Assembly (NCBI RefSeq): GCF_034702125.1
Contig: NC_085872.1
Location: 26,898,002-26,962,001, forward strand
Direction: 5' to 3'
DNA: 64,000 bases
DNA from: Engraulis encrasicolus
Lineage: Eukaryota > Chordata > Actinopteri > Clupeiformes > Engraulidae
The notes below the pieces were generated by a model. The model was not told the origin of the DNA. It did no database searches and saw only the letters and a list, made by a program, of their open reading frames with translations. Positions 1 to 14,400 of the stretch are shown here, in pieces. The position numbers and the translations under genes were made by a program. Every line of letters starts with the position of its first letter. Position 1 is the stretch's first letter.

Positions 1-2986
1 GAGCTCTAGTAGATATCCTCACCATCGGTTGATGAGACTGGTTGACATTGTTGATGTGGTACAGACACAACAACCTCCTGCTGACAGGTAGCAAGACTGA
101 AGAGATTGTTGTCAACTTCCACAACCAATACCCAGGGCAAGCCCAACACCCTTCACACCCTTCACCCATCACTGGTTTTGCGAGAGAGAGAGAGTGAGTT
201 ACACAAAATCCCTGGAGAGATGCATGAGTGAGGCTCTCTACTGGGACACCAACCTTTCGTCACAGAAATAGCCCACTAATGCCACTGCTTCCTGGGGTGG
301 GCAAGTGCTTCACCACCCATCATGAGCATTTGCTCAGCTAGTGCCACTCATCCAATCATCTATGTGAGCTGTGGCAAAAAGGTTTGCTATGTCCCTCACC
401 ACAATGTCCAGAGCATAATAATACTACTAATAATAATAATTGTATTTGTATAGCACTGTATCATACAAGGCATGTAACTCAAAGTGCTTAAAAAATGGAA
501 AAAAAAACATCATTGTTAGAGATGGATTTGCATGGAGGAGATGCCAGTACACCAAGGGACATGGAGTAGGCCATAGGATGGTTTTACAATCCAGCAGTGG
601 GAACACTATCTCCTTCCTTGTGCCAGGTGCCACAGGAAGAGCGCTACCAGGGCCCTTCAGATTGAGCTTTATAGGCCACTAATGTCAAGTGCTCAAATGG
701 TCAGAAACAATAGCAATTCTTGATTGTGACTTTCAAAACACCACCAAGGTTGTGTGTGTGTGTGTTTTGAGAGTGAGACTGGAGATGTTTCTGAGATGGT
801 AGAAAGCAGATTTGGTGACTATTTTGATGTGGGACTGAATTGATATTGATGAATCTAGGATAAAGGATGAATCCAGGGACTGAGTGGGACATATTGTTGC
901 CGGTTTTATAGGTAGTGAAACCAGACGAGTGCTGTGCCAGATAATCCAGTGAACTCAGAGAGCCATTGTAAGGTGTTAGGTACTGTGTCAAAAGCTGCAG
1001 AGAGGTCCAGGAGGATGCGGATGAGAAACAGATTTCATTAGGAGGGAGTGAGGGTCTGGTGTCCACAAGTGGGGCCTATGCTTACAAAGCGGCACTGTAG
1101 GGAGCGATTTGCATATACCAGAGAGAATTAAGACTGGCACATTCACCATTGGTTCCCTGTGTTCTTCATAGATGAGAGCAGGTTCACACTGAAGATACGT
1201 GACAGACATGACAAAAGTCTGGAGAGAACATGGAGAATGTTATGCTGCCTGCAACATCATTTATGAACAGCACGAGGCGCCGATGATAAATTTGCCATTT
1301 TGATGTTCTCTGTTCTTACGCAAATTGCCCCCTACGGTGCTGCTCAGAAAGCATAGGCCCCATGTGTGGATTAGGGTGGCACCAAGCACCAAGCACCAGG
1401 ACCCCCACACGCCCCATCCGAAAATATGTCCTCCTTTTACCTGTCATGGAGATGGTCACCCTAGTGTGGATACCAGGTACTTCTACCCTCATCATGAAGT
1501 CTGTTTCTGACCATTTGAAGAGCAGCATGTAGGCCTAAATTAGTTGCCTTAAAGCTCATTTTGCAGAGCTCTGGCAGTGCCACTTGGCACACAGGAGATA
1601 TTAAACCATCCTATGGTCTCCTCTACATTCCCTGGTGTACTGGCATATCTCCTGGCATCTCCTCCATGCTCTGGGCAGTGCTGAGGGACACAGAATACTT
1701 TGCACTATTGGACATGTGCACTAAACCCACTCTGTTCTCTATGCCATAACATATATGTACTGCTTTTATTACTGTTGCTGACAATTTACTGTGTTCTAGT
1801 ATTTCTTTGTGGTCACTGTAGTAGTTTCACATTATCTTATTTTTTGTGTCTCTGCACATCAGATGCTGTCCTGTTTTGCAATTCCATTTGTGTCCTGTCT
1901 TGTCTTCACATGTTTGAAACACAAATTTGGTCTTTTGTACGAGTTTCTGGCTTTCTACTATTCATCATCATAAAAACAAGATATTAAATTAAGATATAAA
2001 TGGCATACATTTAAAAATGACTGGACACATTATAAACAACAAAAGGCAAATAAACACACACACAAAAAGGTTAGTATTTACACATGATGATTTCCCCCCC
2101 ACTAATTTTACAAAACCACACAGTTGTAGTGAACTTCTTCCATATGAAATTGTACTTATCACTTACCCATCAAGCAGATATAATAATTATAATATGACAT
2201 GGTCAAAACATTTATCAAATATCACTGTTCCGTCATTTTAAGGTCATTTTTTGGGCCATGATCATGCAAAGGGTCTGTTGGCGGCCATCTTGAAATTGAG
2301 ACCTTTTTTTAAAGTCAGAGTTTGGTCAACTTTTATTATGTTCTACGTACATCTGATACTATTGTAAACCACTGAAAAATCTGTTGCTAGAAGTTTTGGG
2401 AGGGTCAAGTCATCAATGCATCTCAATGCATCAGAGTGCTAATATTTTGTGCTTTTCGCATCAACCATGACTGAGCATAGCCTTAAAAGGTTGCAGGGAT
2501 GTTTTGATGTTAATGACAGTATGTATGGAAGTCACCTGAAGTCAAGGAATGTATTTAGTCATAAATGCTTGCAATTTCTGTAATCTTTGCACTATTTTTG
2601 AAAACTTAGACATTAGTTAATGTCCGAATCTATTGAATATTTGATAAATTTTAGTCATTTTTGTCCTACAAAGTAGTCTAAACATGTTTTTATGAACCCA
2701 ATGAGCCTTCCAATCAATCCCCCATGCTGGAATGATGTGGAAAAGTGGTCTAATTTGTCTTTGTACCATGTCTGGTTCAAAAGTTATGTGAATAGTCAAA
2801 TGTCAGAATTGAACAAATCGCTATTGCAGTTTCCAAGATGACCTCTGAAAAACAGTCATGGGACAATTTGCAGCAATGTTAACATCTTTTATTGTTAACT
2901 AGACATATTAAGGAGTCTAAAAAAATGGGTGTCAACAACAATTACGGGGGGTGCGCGTGGACCCCCCATAATGACTAGACTAATAT
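1..2986. repeat. Long inverted repeat, left copy (foldback family A)
   Basis: The whole stretch matches, by eye, the reverse complement of 59162-61953 with small indels; position 1 pairs with about 61953, so the element runs off the left edge. It includes a degenerate LINE reverse-transcriptase fragment at about 40-130, a LINE-like tail at 420-480, a GGCGGCCATCTTGAAA core at 2279-2294, and an end at 2940-2986 with a short G/C palindrome (GGGGGGTGCGCGTGGACCCC). Confidence 0.85.
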
Positions 2987-5903
<2,917 letters not shown>

Positions 5904-5911
5904 CTTCTGTC

Positions 5912-6272
5912 GGTAACACTTTAGAATAATGGATGCAAAAAAGCATTATAAAGACTTAATAAATAATTAACTATTGATGAATAAAACATTAACAAACGTT
6001 TGTAAATGACTAGGAAATGTAAACAAATGCTTGTAAATGACTAGTAAATGCTATGTTAATATTTTATATTTATCAAACATTTACAAGTTGCTTGTAAATG
6101 AATAAAATACTCTGTTATAAGGTGTGTAAAATCTTGCATATATTATTTGTAGATATTTTATAAAGCATTAATAAAACTTAGTTAATAATAAAAACATTTG
6201 TTAATGTTTTATTCATCATTAGTTAATTATTTACTGAGTCTTTACTAAGGAACATTATTATAAAGTGTTACC
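5912..6272. mobile_element. hAT-type MITE with 8-bp target-site duplication
   Basis: Termini GGTAACACTTTA and TAAAGTGTTACC are inverted repeats. The flanks carry an exact 8-bp duplication CTTCTGTC (5904-5911 and 6273-6280), the hAT hallmark. Long imperfect internal inverted repeats; no coding capacity. A related left end occurs at about 43516. Confidence 0.9.
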
Positions 6273-6310
6273 CTTCTGTCAAGTGATGGGTTTTAAATGC
6301 ATATGTAGTT

Positions 6311-6352
6311 GTAATAATAATAATAATAATATAAATAGTAGTATTAGTAGTC

Positions 6353-6411
<59 letters not shown>
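6311..6411. repeat. (AAT)n microsatellite
   Basis: About 100 bp of AAT/TAA triplets with a short interruption near 6338-6350. Confidence 0.98.
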
Positions 6412-6631
6412 TTTGCTGTTGCTGTGGCAAAGGGTTATTATGCCAATAAGACAAGTTGACATTTCTCAAGTACAATGGCAATGTTGTCTATTGTCATTAC
6501 ATAACGTACAATACTCCATCAAACATGTGCTTGGTGCTTAAATGAAACATGTCTGCAAATTAACAATTTGGCACTTACATGTAACTGCGAAGCCCAGATG
6601 AGATGTTATCTATAAAGTAAACCCCACGTAC

Positions 6632-7018
6632 CTTGGTATGGGCGCGAGCAAAGACCCTCCTCGGTGCCATGTATTAGCCAGTGGCTGGCAGTGCTATTGT
6701 CTTGGGTGAGTCTGAGAACAGTGTTCTCCTCCTGAGATACGAAAAGATCTGTCCCCTTCAGATTTAGCTTTGTGTTGTTCTTACATTCCCACTTCTGCAG
6801 GTCACTCTTGTCATCACAGGTGAACCACTGTAGACCTGAGCCATCAGCTCTGCTCCCAGCTCCCAGACACTTTTTCAAGTGAACATTGAAGATGCGGTCT
6901 TCTGATGTCCAGCGGAACTGCTGACTTAGTTGGTTGGAGTCACAGTGGAACAACTTCAGAGGCTGGTAGCCTCTGAGGCATTTGTTCATATTCTTATCAT
7001 ACATAAGAAAATTCTTAC
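6632..7018 (-). CDS. mrc1: mrc1-like copy 2 exon 2: ricin-type cysteine-rich domain
   Basis: Differs from copy 1 exon 2 at about eight residues over the 124 compared, all near the two ends of the exon. Nucleotides 6682-6927 look identical to 58191-58436. Acceptor TTTTCAACAG, donor GTACGT at 6631. All cysteines are kept. Confidence 0.95.
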
Positions 7019-7229
7019 CTGTTGAAAAAATAGCAAGACTAGATTATAAAGGGTATAGGTATTAGGTTTAATTGGGACAAAATGTGCTTTATGTCCATAT
7101 GAACTACATAAACAACACTATGAGAGAAGTAGCATTAGCAAATATTGCTGGCTTACCTAACTGTGCAAAACAACATGTTAAAAAATGGAGAGAGACAGCA
7201 GTCAAAAGAGCAGTTGATATTGAGACCAT
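6632..7229 (-). CDS. mrc1: mrc1-like gene, copy 2 (exons 1-2 only; continues off the left edge)
   Basis: Start of a second mannose receptor gene lying 2.03 kb downstream of the copy 1 stop codon, on the same strand. Exon 1 (7157-7229) is a signal-peptide exon; exon 2 (6632-7018) is the ricin-type cysteine-rich domain. They join in phase 1 to read CFAQLGKNFLMYDKN. No FN2 or CTLD exon is recognisable between 6631 and 1, so the rest must lie left of the window, beyond the repeat at 1-2986. The copy could be a full gene or a truncated soluble CysR protein; the window cannot decide. No stops or frameshifts are seen. Confidence 0.9.
7157..7229 (-). CDS. mrc1: mrc1-like copy 2 exon 1: signal peptide
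   Basis: ATG at 7227-7229 opens MVSISTALLTAVSLHFLTCC then FAQLG, a good signal peptide with an n-region, hydrophobic core and small residues before a likely cleavage site at CFA/QL. The donor is GTAAGC at 7156 and the exon ends in phase 1, as exon 2 requires. There is no upstream in-frame ATG close by. Confidence 0.88.
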
Positions 7230-7400
7230 CTTTGAGCTCCAAATTCAATAACTGCCCCCCAGAGGCATCAGTATAAGTTGATAGAGAGGGGGAGGGCCAT
7301 TGGTAAATATCCTTCACCATCACACTTTGGCTACTCTGGCCATTGCTATTACTATTTGTGGTTTACGTAAGGTGGGGGAAGGGAGAGGAAGCCAATGAAA
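7230..7400 (-). promoter_or_regulatory. Candidate myeloid-type promoter of mrc1-like copy 2
   Basis: Within 170 bp upstream of the ATG, plus-strand positions show TGTGGTTT (RUNX-like, 7357-7364), overlapping TTACGTAA (C/EBP or PAR-bZIP palindrome, 7363-7370), AGAGGAAG (PU.1/Ets-like, 7384-7391) and CCAAT (7392-7396). No clear TATA box. PU.1 is known to drive the mammalian mannose receptor promoter; its use here is inferred. Confidence 0.45.
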
Positions 7401-8459
7401 AATGGTTCATATTTTCACAGCTCAGACAAATGTTTCTGCTTCTACACCGCTTCAGGAAAGAAAAAAAACGGTCATCAGCACTTTGCTTTGTGCTCTTGAG
7501 TAATAAAACCATTGTCACTGAGAGGCGGGTCAACTGAGGGAAGATGTGTTGCCCAATTTATGTGGTGTTGCTCAACCATTCTTGTTTCTTCACCACAGAC
7601 TAGAGTTACGCCATACTTTTTTGTCAATTAAATTAACCCTTACTCTCGCACACAGCAGCAATTATGGGCTTATATGGCAACCCTTGCATTTGCTATGAAG
7701 ATAATGCATTATTTTCATTTGTGAAAGTAAACACATATAAAAAGTAGGTAGGCAATTGGGGGTGCAAAAGTCTAGCTGCAATGCATTACAGTTACAAGAC
7801 TGTATACATGCACTTGTTGGTTAGGTGAGTTGGTGGGATAAGGACTGATCTTGGACAAATGGTTTTTCATTTGTATCTTAAAACCAGACAGAGAAAACAC
7901 TGATGTGTTTAAGTGATTTCATAATCCACTTCTGCTACCCCAACAAACCCAAGATTTAAAAAAAATGTTTGTGCTCTGTTAATTCCTTTGATCTGACCCT
8001 GTGAGTCACAGGCTCAAGTATGCTCTGCGGTGGGAAAACTTCTCTTTTTGGGATCCATTTGTTCTGGCAATATACAGTAGATAATGTAGAAACAGACAAT
8101 TTCCTGATTATTGTCACTCTCAGTGAAAGAAGTGATAGAGATCTCAAGAAAGGGTGAATGCTGTGCAACAGAGCTCCTGCTTGCTGTATCTGTAGAGGCC
8201 TGGTACTTAGCAAAGTGGGATAGAGGCCTTTGGGGTACGTCGAACAGGTTGTGACTGCATGGCCCATGTTATGAAGATCCCAAAATAGGAAATAGTAACA
8301 TTACAAAACCAGTGACAAACACCCACCCTTTCCATACCAACCATACACATCACATGACCCAAGAGGCCATAAATGAAATAAAATAGTTTTCTGCAACTTT
8401 GAAAAGATGTTGGATGATTCAAATCAGGACCACAGTATTGGTTCCAACATTACATAACA
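7401..8459. other. Intergenic sequence between mrc1 copies
   Basis: Upstream of copy 2 and downstream of the copy 1 3' end. No exon or clear repeat seen. Confidence 0.3.
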
Positions 8460-8472
8460 TTTATTCTTTATT
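8460..8472 (-). terminator. Candidate polyadenylation signals of mrc1 copy 1
   Basis: Two AATAAA hexamers on the minus strand (8467-8472 and 8460-8465), about 790 bp after the stop codon. They are the first pair I noticed downstream of the stop. Placement of the 3' end is otherwise unsupported. Confidence 0.35.
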
Positions 8473-9261
8473 TTTGTTGTTCATCAAATGACTTTAACAT
8501 AGGACATCCATTTTAATCAGCCTTTACATTACATTACATTACATTGCATTTGGCAGACGCTTTTTAACCAAACCGACTTACAATCGAGGACATAATCATT
8601 GTGAACATCATGAGCAGATACAAAGTGCACAGAAAATATAAGGGACTGGGGCAGCTCAAGCATAAGTGTAGTAAATAGTCACGCAAGAGAATAGTCATTA
8701 CTTGCTTCTTGAAGGCCAAGGATCTAGAGTGTATATATAGCCTTTTAAAACACTATACAACAGGGGTCGTACATTTCATCCGTATATAGAACAGAGCAGA
8801 ATAGAATAGAATAGAATAGAATATAGTGCCGTTTCTACACATGCAATAACACTATACATAAGCTGTGATATTGGAATTGACTTCTGATGTTCCTTCACAG
8901 TGATAACCATTAACAGTAGCATTTACAGTGTAAGTGAAAAGATGATAAAGAGCAAGAAAATTATGTGACACATAAAACATGCGCGTTACAACATACAGTA
9001 TTAAAAAAAAATGTGTTATTTTGTGCTTCTGGACCCAATTAGCAAAATAGAATTTAAATACCTTTCTTATTCCTTTTAACAAATTCACTTCATTCCATGA
9101 CTTTTTCAGGTAAATTATTCCGAAAAATGTATAGAATTAGTCGAATAATGGCTCAGGTGTTACTGATCTACAACTTGGACGAGGGTTCATTATAATGTCA
9201 CCAATGTTTGTTTATATACTTTAAAGTGAGTGATCTTACCATGACATACTTCAGACAAAGT
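8473..9261 (-). other. Probable 3' UTR of mrc1 copy 1, with interspersed repeat
   Basis: No coding features. Contains a fish-type interspersed repeat at about 8522-8585 (short ACATT repeats, then GGCAGACGCTTTTT and ACTTACAA) and a pentamer array (AATAG)n at about 8799-8822. Confidence 0.4.
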
Positions 9262-9527
9262 TTAGATGTCTTTATCATCTGCCAAATTGTCCTTCTCTAG
9301 TGAACATGAGTCTATCTCCATGTTCTGTACAACACTAACCTTTTCAGAGATATCAGACTCAGTGGAATTGAAGTACAAATGATTTCCAAAAGAGGTCAAT
9401 GTGGGTAATGATGGTTTATAGCCTCTGTAATAAAAAAATGCTATGAATCCTGTCACAGTTCCCAAGGTGATGATAAAGGCAGCAATCACACCTGTATGGA
9501 CGCGGTAAACCTTTGAAGCAACGGTTT
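9262..9527 (-). CDS. mrc1: mrc1 copy 1 exon 30: transmembrane helix and cytoplasmic tail
   Basis: About residues 1363-1450, ending at TAA (9262-9264). The hydrophobic segment [19 protein letters not shown] is followed by RGYK, then [19 protein letters not shown] fits the FxNxxY internalisation motif (human FENTLY). The acidic C-terminus ends DDKDI. Confidence 0.96.
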
Positions 9528-11407
9528 CTGTAAAGGAAAAAACAATTAATAGTGAATGAGTGCCCAAAACCACTGGACTTAAAATGTTTCCCTGTATACG
9601 TCAATATCATAAAAATCTACATTTGTGATTGAAAATGTTACACAGTGCATAATCAGATTGTACAAACCAACTTCATAGGTTTGTAGACTACCAACTAATT
9701 AAAAACGGAGATATATGTAATTGTAACAGCAGTAGAACCTTCACAGGTTAACTGGGACAGATAAAAAATGTATTCTCATCAATAAAAGTAAAAAAAAAAG
9801 TCTGAAGTGCCGCGATAGTCAAAGAGTTTACAGTATGTAATCCAACTTGTCAATGCTCTATGCTCCTTTAAACTCCTTCAGCGCAGTCAAAGAAATGAAT
9901 ATGGGAAAAGCAACTCACCAGGCACTGCCACTGTAGGCCTGGGCTCTGAAAAGAAAAAAGAGGAATGCATGTATGTACATTAATGCCAAAACTATTCCAT
10001 CCTATATTTATTTACTACTATATTTATTTACTATAGTTTTGAAAGTCAGCACATATTGTACAGCTGATAATAACATAAAGACTCTATCAACAATCACATG
10101 GATCCATAAACCACACATGTGGTACCAACATAACCAACATAAGAGTAATGAGAAAAGACATGAAGCAAGACCATGATAAAATACAAGATACAACAATAAA
10201 TATAGCCATAAGCACTGATTATTTGTCCTCACACCTGCAGCTGCAACCCATGGGAAATAGTCTGTTCTACTCAACTGAAGCCTTTCAAAAGAAATTGGCT
10301 ATTCACAATGGCATTTTTCAAATTCATAGTTCAATATCATACACTACACATGAACAAAAGGGTGTATTCGGGCTGGGTTGTAAAAGCTGAGCATTTTAAA
10401 CAGTAGATGAAGTCCTTACCTTTGGCCTTTTTGCAGATATATCCCAGAATACGGTACTTGGATTTAGTTCTCCATGTCAAATCTGACGTTGACATTGCAG
10501 CATAGCCATCGCTACTGGGTTGATACTCACCCCAGTTGATATAACTCAGTATACTCCTGTCAATCCAGTGCCACTGATCTAAATGCAATAAATATCAAGT
10601 CATGAAATAAAAAATATGTAGACTCTCATACATTGGAATTTTAGAATATAAAGTACATTACATAGCATCGATATTTTTCTTCATTTTATGAAACACACAA
10701 AATTAATCAGAGGTACAAGTGACAACAAAAATATTCAGCCTGTTGTAGTGTTCTGTTATTTGTTATGTTGCTGGTTCATTGACTTGCGATTTATCGTCTT
10801 TATTGTTATGATTAACGTAATAGTTGCGGTCTCTTTAAGGGTTCCGGTGACATGTTGTGTTGCCGGCGGCATGGTTTTAGTCAGTTAATAAACACGACTC
10901 AACGAGTCTTAATGTGAGAAGTTTTTGTCTCGTCTTTCCGCCAATAGGCAAACTTCTACACTGTAGTGTTTTCAGTAACAAACTTTGTTAAGTTGAGGTG
11001 GTGCATGATCCAGACCATTCTCATGAACATACGACACTGAGAAGAAGATATGATTTCAGAAGCTATTCAATATAATCATGACTAACATGTAGTAGATTTG
11101 AGAGGACTTTTCAGGACAGACATTGAGCATCTTGTAAAAAATAAGTGCAGTACAGCACTCTGGTTGTTTTTACCTTTGTTGGTTTTGAACAGACCAATCC
11201 ATATGAGGTCATATGTGTCTTCTACATACTCCAAAATAGTTTTTATAAAGTCAGCCTCTTCGGTATCTTCAATGCTTAGCAAAGATGCTCCTGAAAAATG
11301 TCAGTATGAAATCATAGGTATGAGTAATCCAAAACCCATATACGGTAAATCAATCGTTTTATTATCATACATGAATGCTGTATATCAATTAATCAAAGTG
11401 CTTTCAA

Positions 11408-11493
<86 letters not shown>

Positions 11494-14400
11494 TATATAT
11501 ACCGCGTATATATTTAATATATAAACTGTGTGCACTGTATAAATATATATATATACAGTATTATATTATATTGTTATAATAATATATTGCTATCTGGGCT
11601 CAAACAGTCTCGTAATAGATACTGTGTTTTAGCCCTACTGTATGAGCCCAACGCAGGCAACAAATGAAGAGATCAAATGCAAATCCCTCTAATATAAGTG
11701 CATTTTGAAAAAGTTCAATAGTCATTCCATCTGATTTTATTTGGGCGTGTTGATATACTTGATAATAACAGTTCATTGGCTTTTTGATTCTGATTACTTG
11801 GTGAAAATGCTATTTAAACATTTAATTTTACAAATTTTTGGAATGGCTTTAATAGAATTTTTAAGGGAAACTGTTCAAACTTTTTCACAGCTATGCTAAT
11901 GATGCACAACATCCCACCCTCCCACCTAAGAAGACTGTTGAAGCCGCTTTCGAATTTTACGCGCCTAAGAGATGGAACACTCTTCCCCTTCACATCAGAG
12001 ATGCCACCTCCATCGACTCCTTCAAGAAGCAGCTGAAGACCCACCTCTTGACCTATTCTTAGCTGCCCAGGCGAAACAGCGACCTCCATTAGGTTACAGT
12101 TGGTCTCTGACTATAGTGGCTAAAAATGTCTGTTTCTGGAAATTCAAAATGGCGGAAAATTTTAATGTATGAAAAGTGCAATTTTCCCATTCATAATGAA
12201 TACCTAGAATTTGATGGTGGTGGTAAGTATTCATGAAAAAGGTAACATTAATGAATGGATAGCAGAAATTCTGGAAATAAACAACTACAAATCTTGCACA
12301 GTGTACCTTTCAGTAAATTGAGCTGCATGTCCTGTATAAAGTTGTGCTATACAAATTGTTGTTGTTGTTGTTGTTGTTATTGTTGTTAAATGTCCAAAAC
12401 CATTGTTTTGTACCCCAATGTTCCCAAAAGTACATGCTCATAAATCCCACAATACATGCAGGAATGATCGCACACACCCTTCAGGCACAATGTGCTTAAG
12501 AATGCATGATAAACTAGATTGCATTCTCACAGAAAATGCTGGAAGCGGGCTTGCCTTTTGGGGCAGAGATGAAACAAAGTACTATTGAGAAAACAAAGCT
12601 AAAAGAAATGTTGGAAAAAATCCATCCACCCAGTCAGAAGTTATGGGCCAAACAATTCAGCCATCTTGGATTCAGCCATCTTGAAAGTGTTATAGCTCTG
12701 CGTTTTGGGGATATACTAAATGACATACATGGTATTTTAAGTTGGCTAAGGAACTCTGCATATGATATAATTTTGAAAATCAACATGGGTCCGAGTGGGA
12801 TTCGAACTCACAACCTCCATATCTGTAATCCAGCCCCTTTGCCATTGATACTAAATTACATACAATACATGGTATTTGAAGTTGGCTAAGGAACACTGCA
12901 TATGATATAATTTTGAAAATCAACATGGGTTCGAGTGGGATTCGAACTCCCAACCTCCATATCTGTAATCCAGCACCTTTGTCATTGATACTAAATGACA
13001 TACATGTTATTTTTTTAATTGGCTAAGGAACACTGCATATGATATAATTTAGAAAATCAACATGAGTCCGAGTGGAATTCGAACTCCCAACCTCCATATT
13101 GTTAATGCAGGACTATTACCATTGAGCCAAGCAGCTGGCTGACTTAAACATTCCAGCAAGACAATATCACATTGCATTGAAGAGCTGAACAATAGACTTC
13201 TAGAATTGTAGTTGCAGGTGCTCGTTAAGAATAGAATGTTGAGAGAAAGTGACAGTTGAGATGGAACCCTATATTGGCTGCACCTGTTCTGATTGACTGA
13301 ATGGCACTTAGTATGGTGCTCTAAGGCAGAGGGCAGAATCCAAAACAGTTTCTAGGGCTTTAGATTATCGTTGAAAAAAACTAAAAAGAATTGGCACATG
13401 TCCTGCTCACAGATCGGAGTCATATGTTTGATCGCAATGCGAAAACCCCATGTAAAAGCCCTGTCGTTTTTACACACCTGCCATTTAAAAAGTAATGGGA
13501 GTTGGGAGATAAAACTTTGACAATTTGGAGACATCCCATAGAGCTCGCTAACAACGCGTCAACTAAACTTCTAGGCGAAAGTGTTGATGTTTTATGACCG
13601 AAAAAGCCTCCTACACTCTAATCTCTAGAGTGGCAGAACCTTGGTTCATGAAGGTTCTACCATTGTTTTCAAAGGGGACCCAAACTTGCACAAAATCGCC
13701 AAAAACGGGAAAACGACAAGAGACACGGACGCGCTATATCACTACAAATGATCTCCAAGCCGAGCCGGTCGTTTTAGTGTTTGAACGGTGTCTCTATCTC
13801 GAAAGGCCTAGGAGGAGATCCATTTTCTATTTTTACTGCCCTGCACAAGAACGATAATAAACAGGACTTAGAGATTACTAGAATCGGGCCTTGCTCTGCA
13901 AGCCCGCTTAATTAACCCCCTGCTTTTACCTGTCCCAGAACTATGTGGCACTGCAATGTAGCTTCTGATTCCAGATTTCCCAGCAATACTGTATTCCATA
14001 CCTAATCCTAGACACTCGGTAAGAGCTGTTGACCAGGAGCCTCTGTCAGTTCCCAGCTTGTAGCAGTAGTTCCTGAATGGCACCCATGAGTTTGGGCAGA
14101 TCCCCGGATACTGGGTAATGGTTACTGGTGGAGTGTCTGTGAATAGACATAAAAAGAGAAAGTGGTAGTCATGGAGAGTGGTTGACAAGGTCAGGATGAG
14201 GATCAATGCTGAGCTAGCCCGTTCCACTTTCATTTCTCAATCAAATTTGAATAATGAACTAAAGTTGGTGGTATGGCTCTGTTCAGAGGAGTACCCTAAT
14301 TAGGCACATTGGGGGATGCTTGGCCAATTTAAAGACTGGGAGAGCAAACTATTCATCCATGAACAGAGCAGACAGCACTGCAGACAAGTTATACCAGCTA

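Noticed and set aside
6265..6462. Poly-Asn or poly-Ile reading frames
   Set aside because: Pure translation of an (AAT)n microsatellite.
12780..13130. tRNA genes suggested by GAGTTCGAATCCCAC
   Set aside because: No complete cloverleaf with matching acceptor stem; tandem, truncated copies fit a SINE better.
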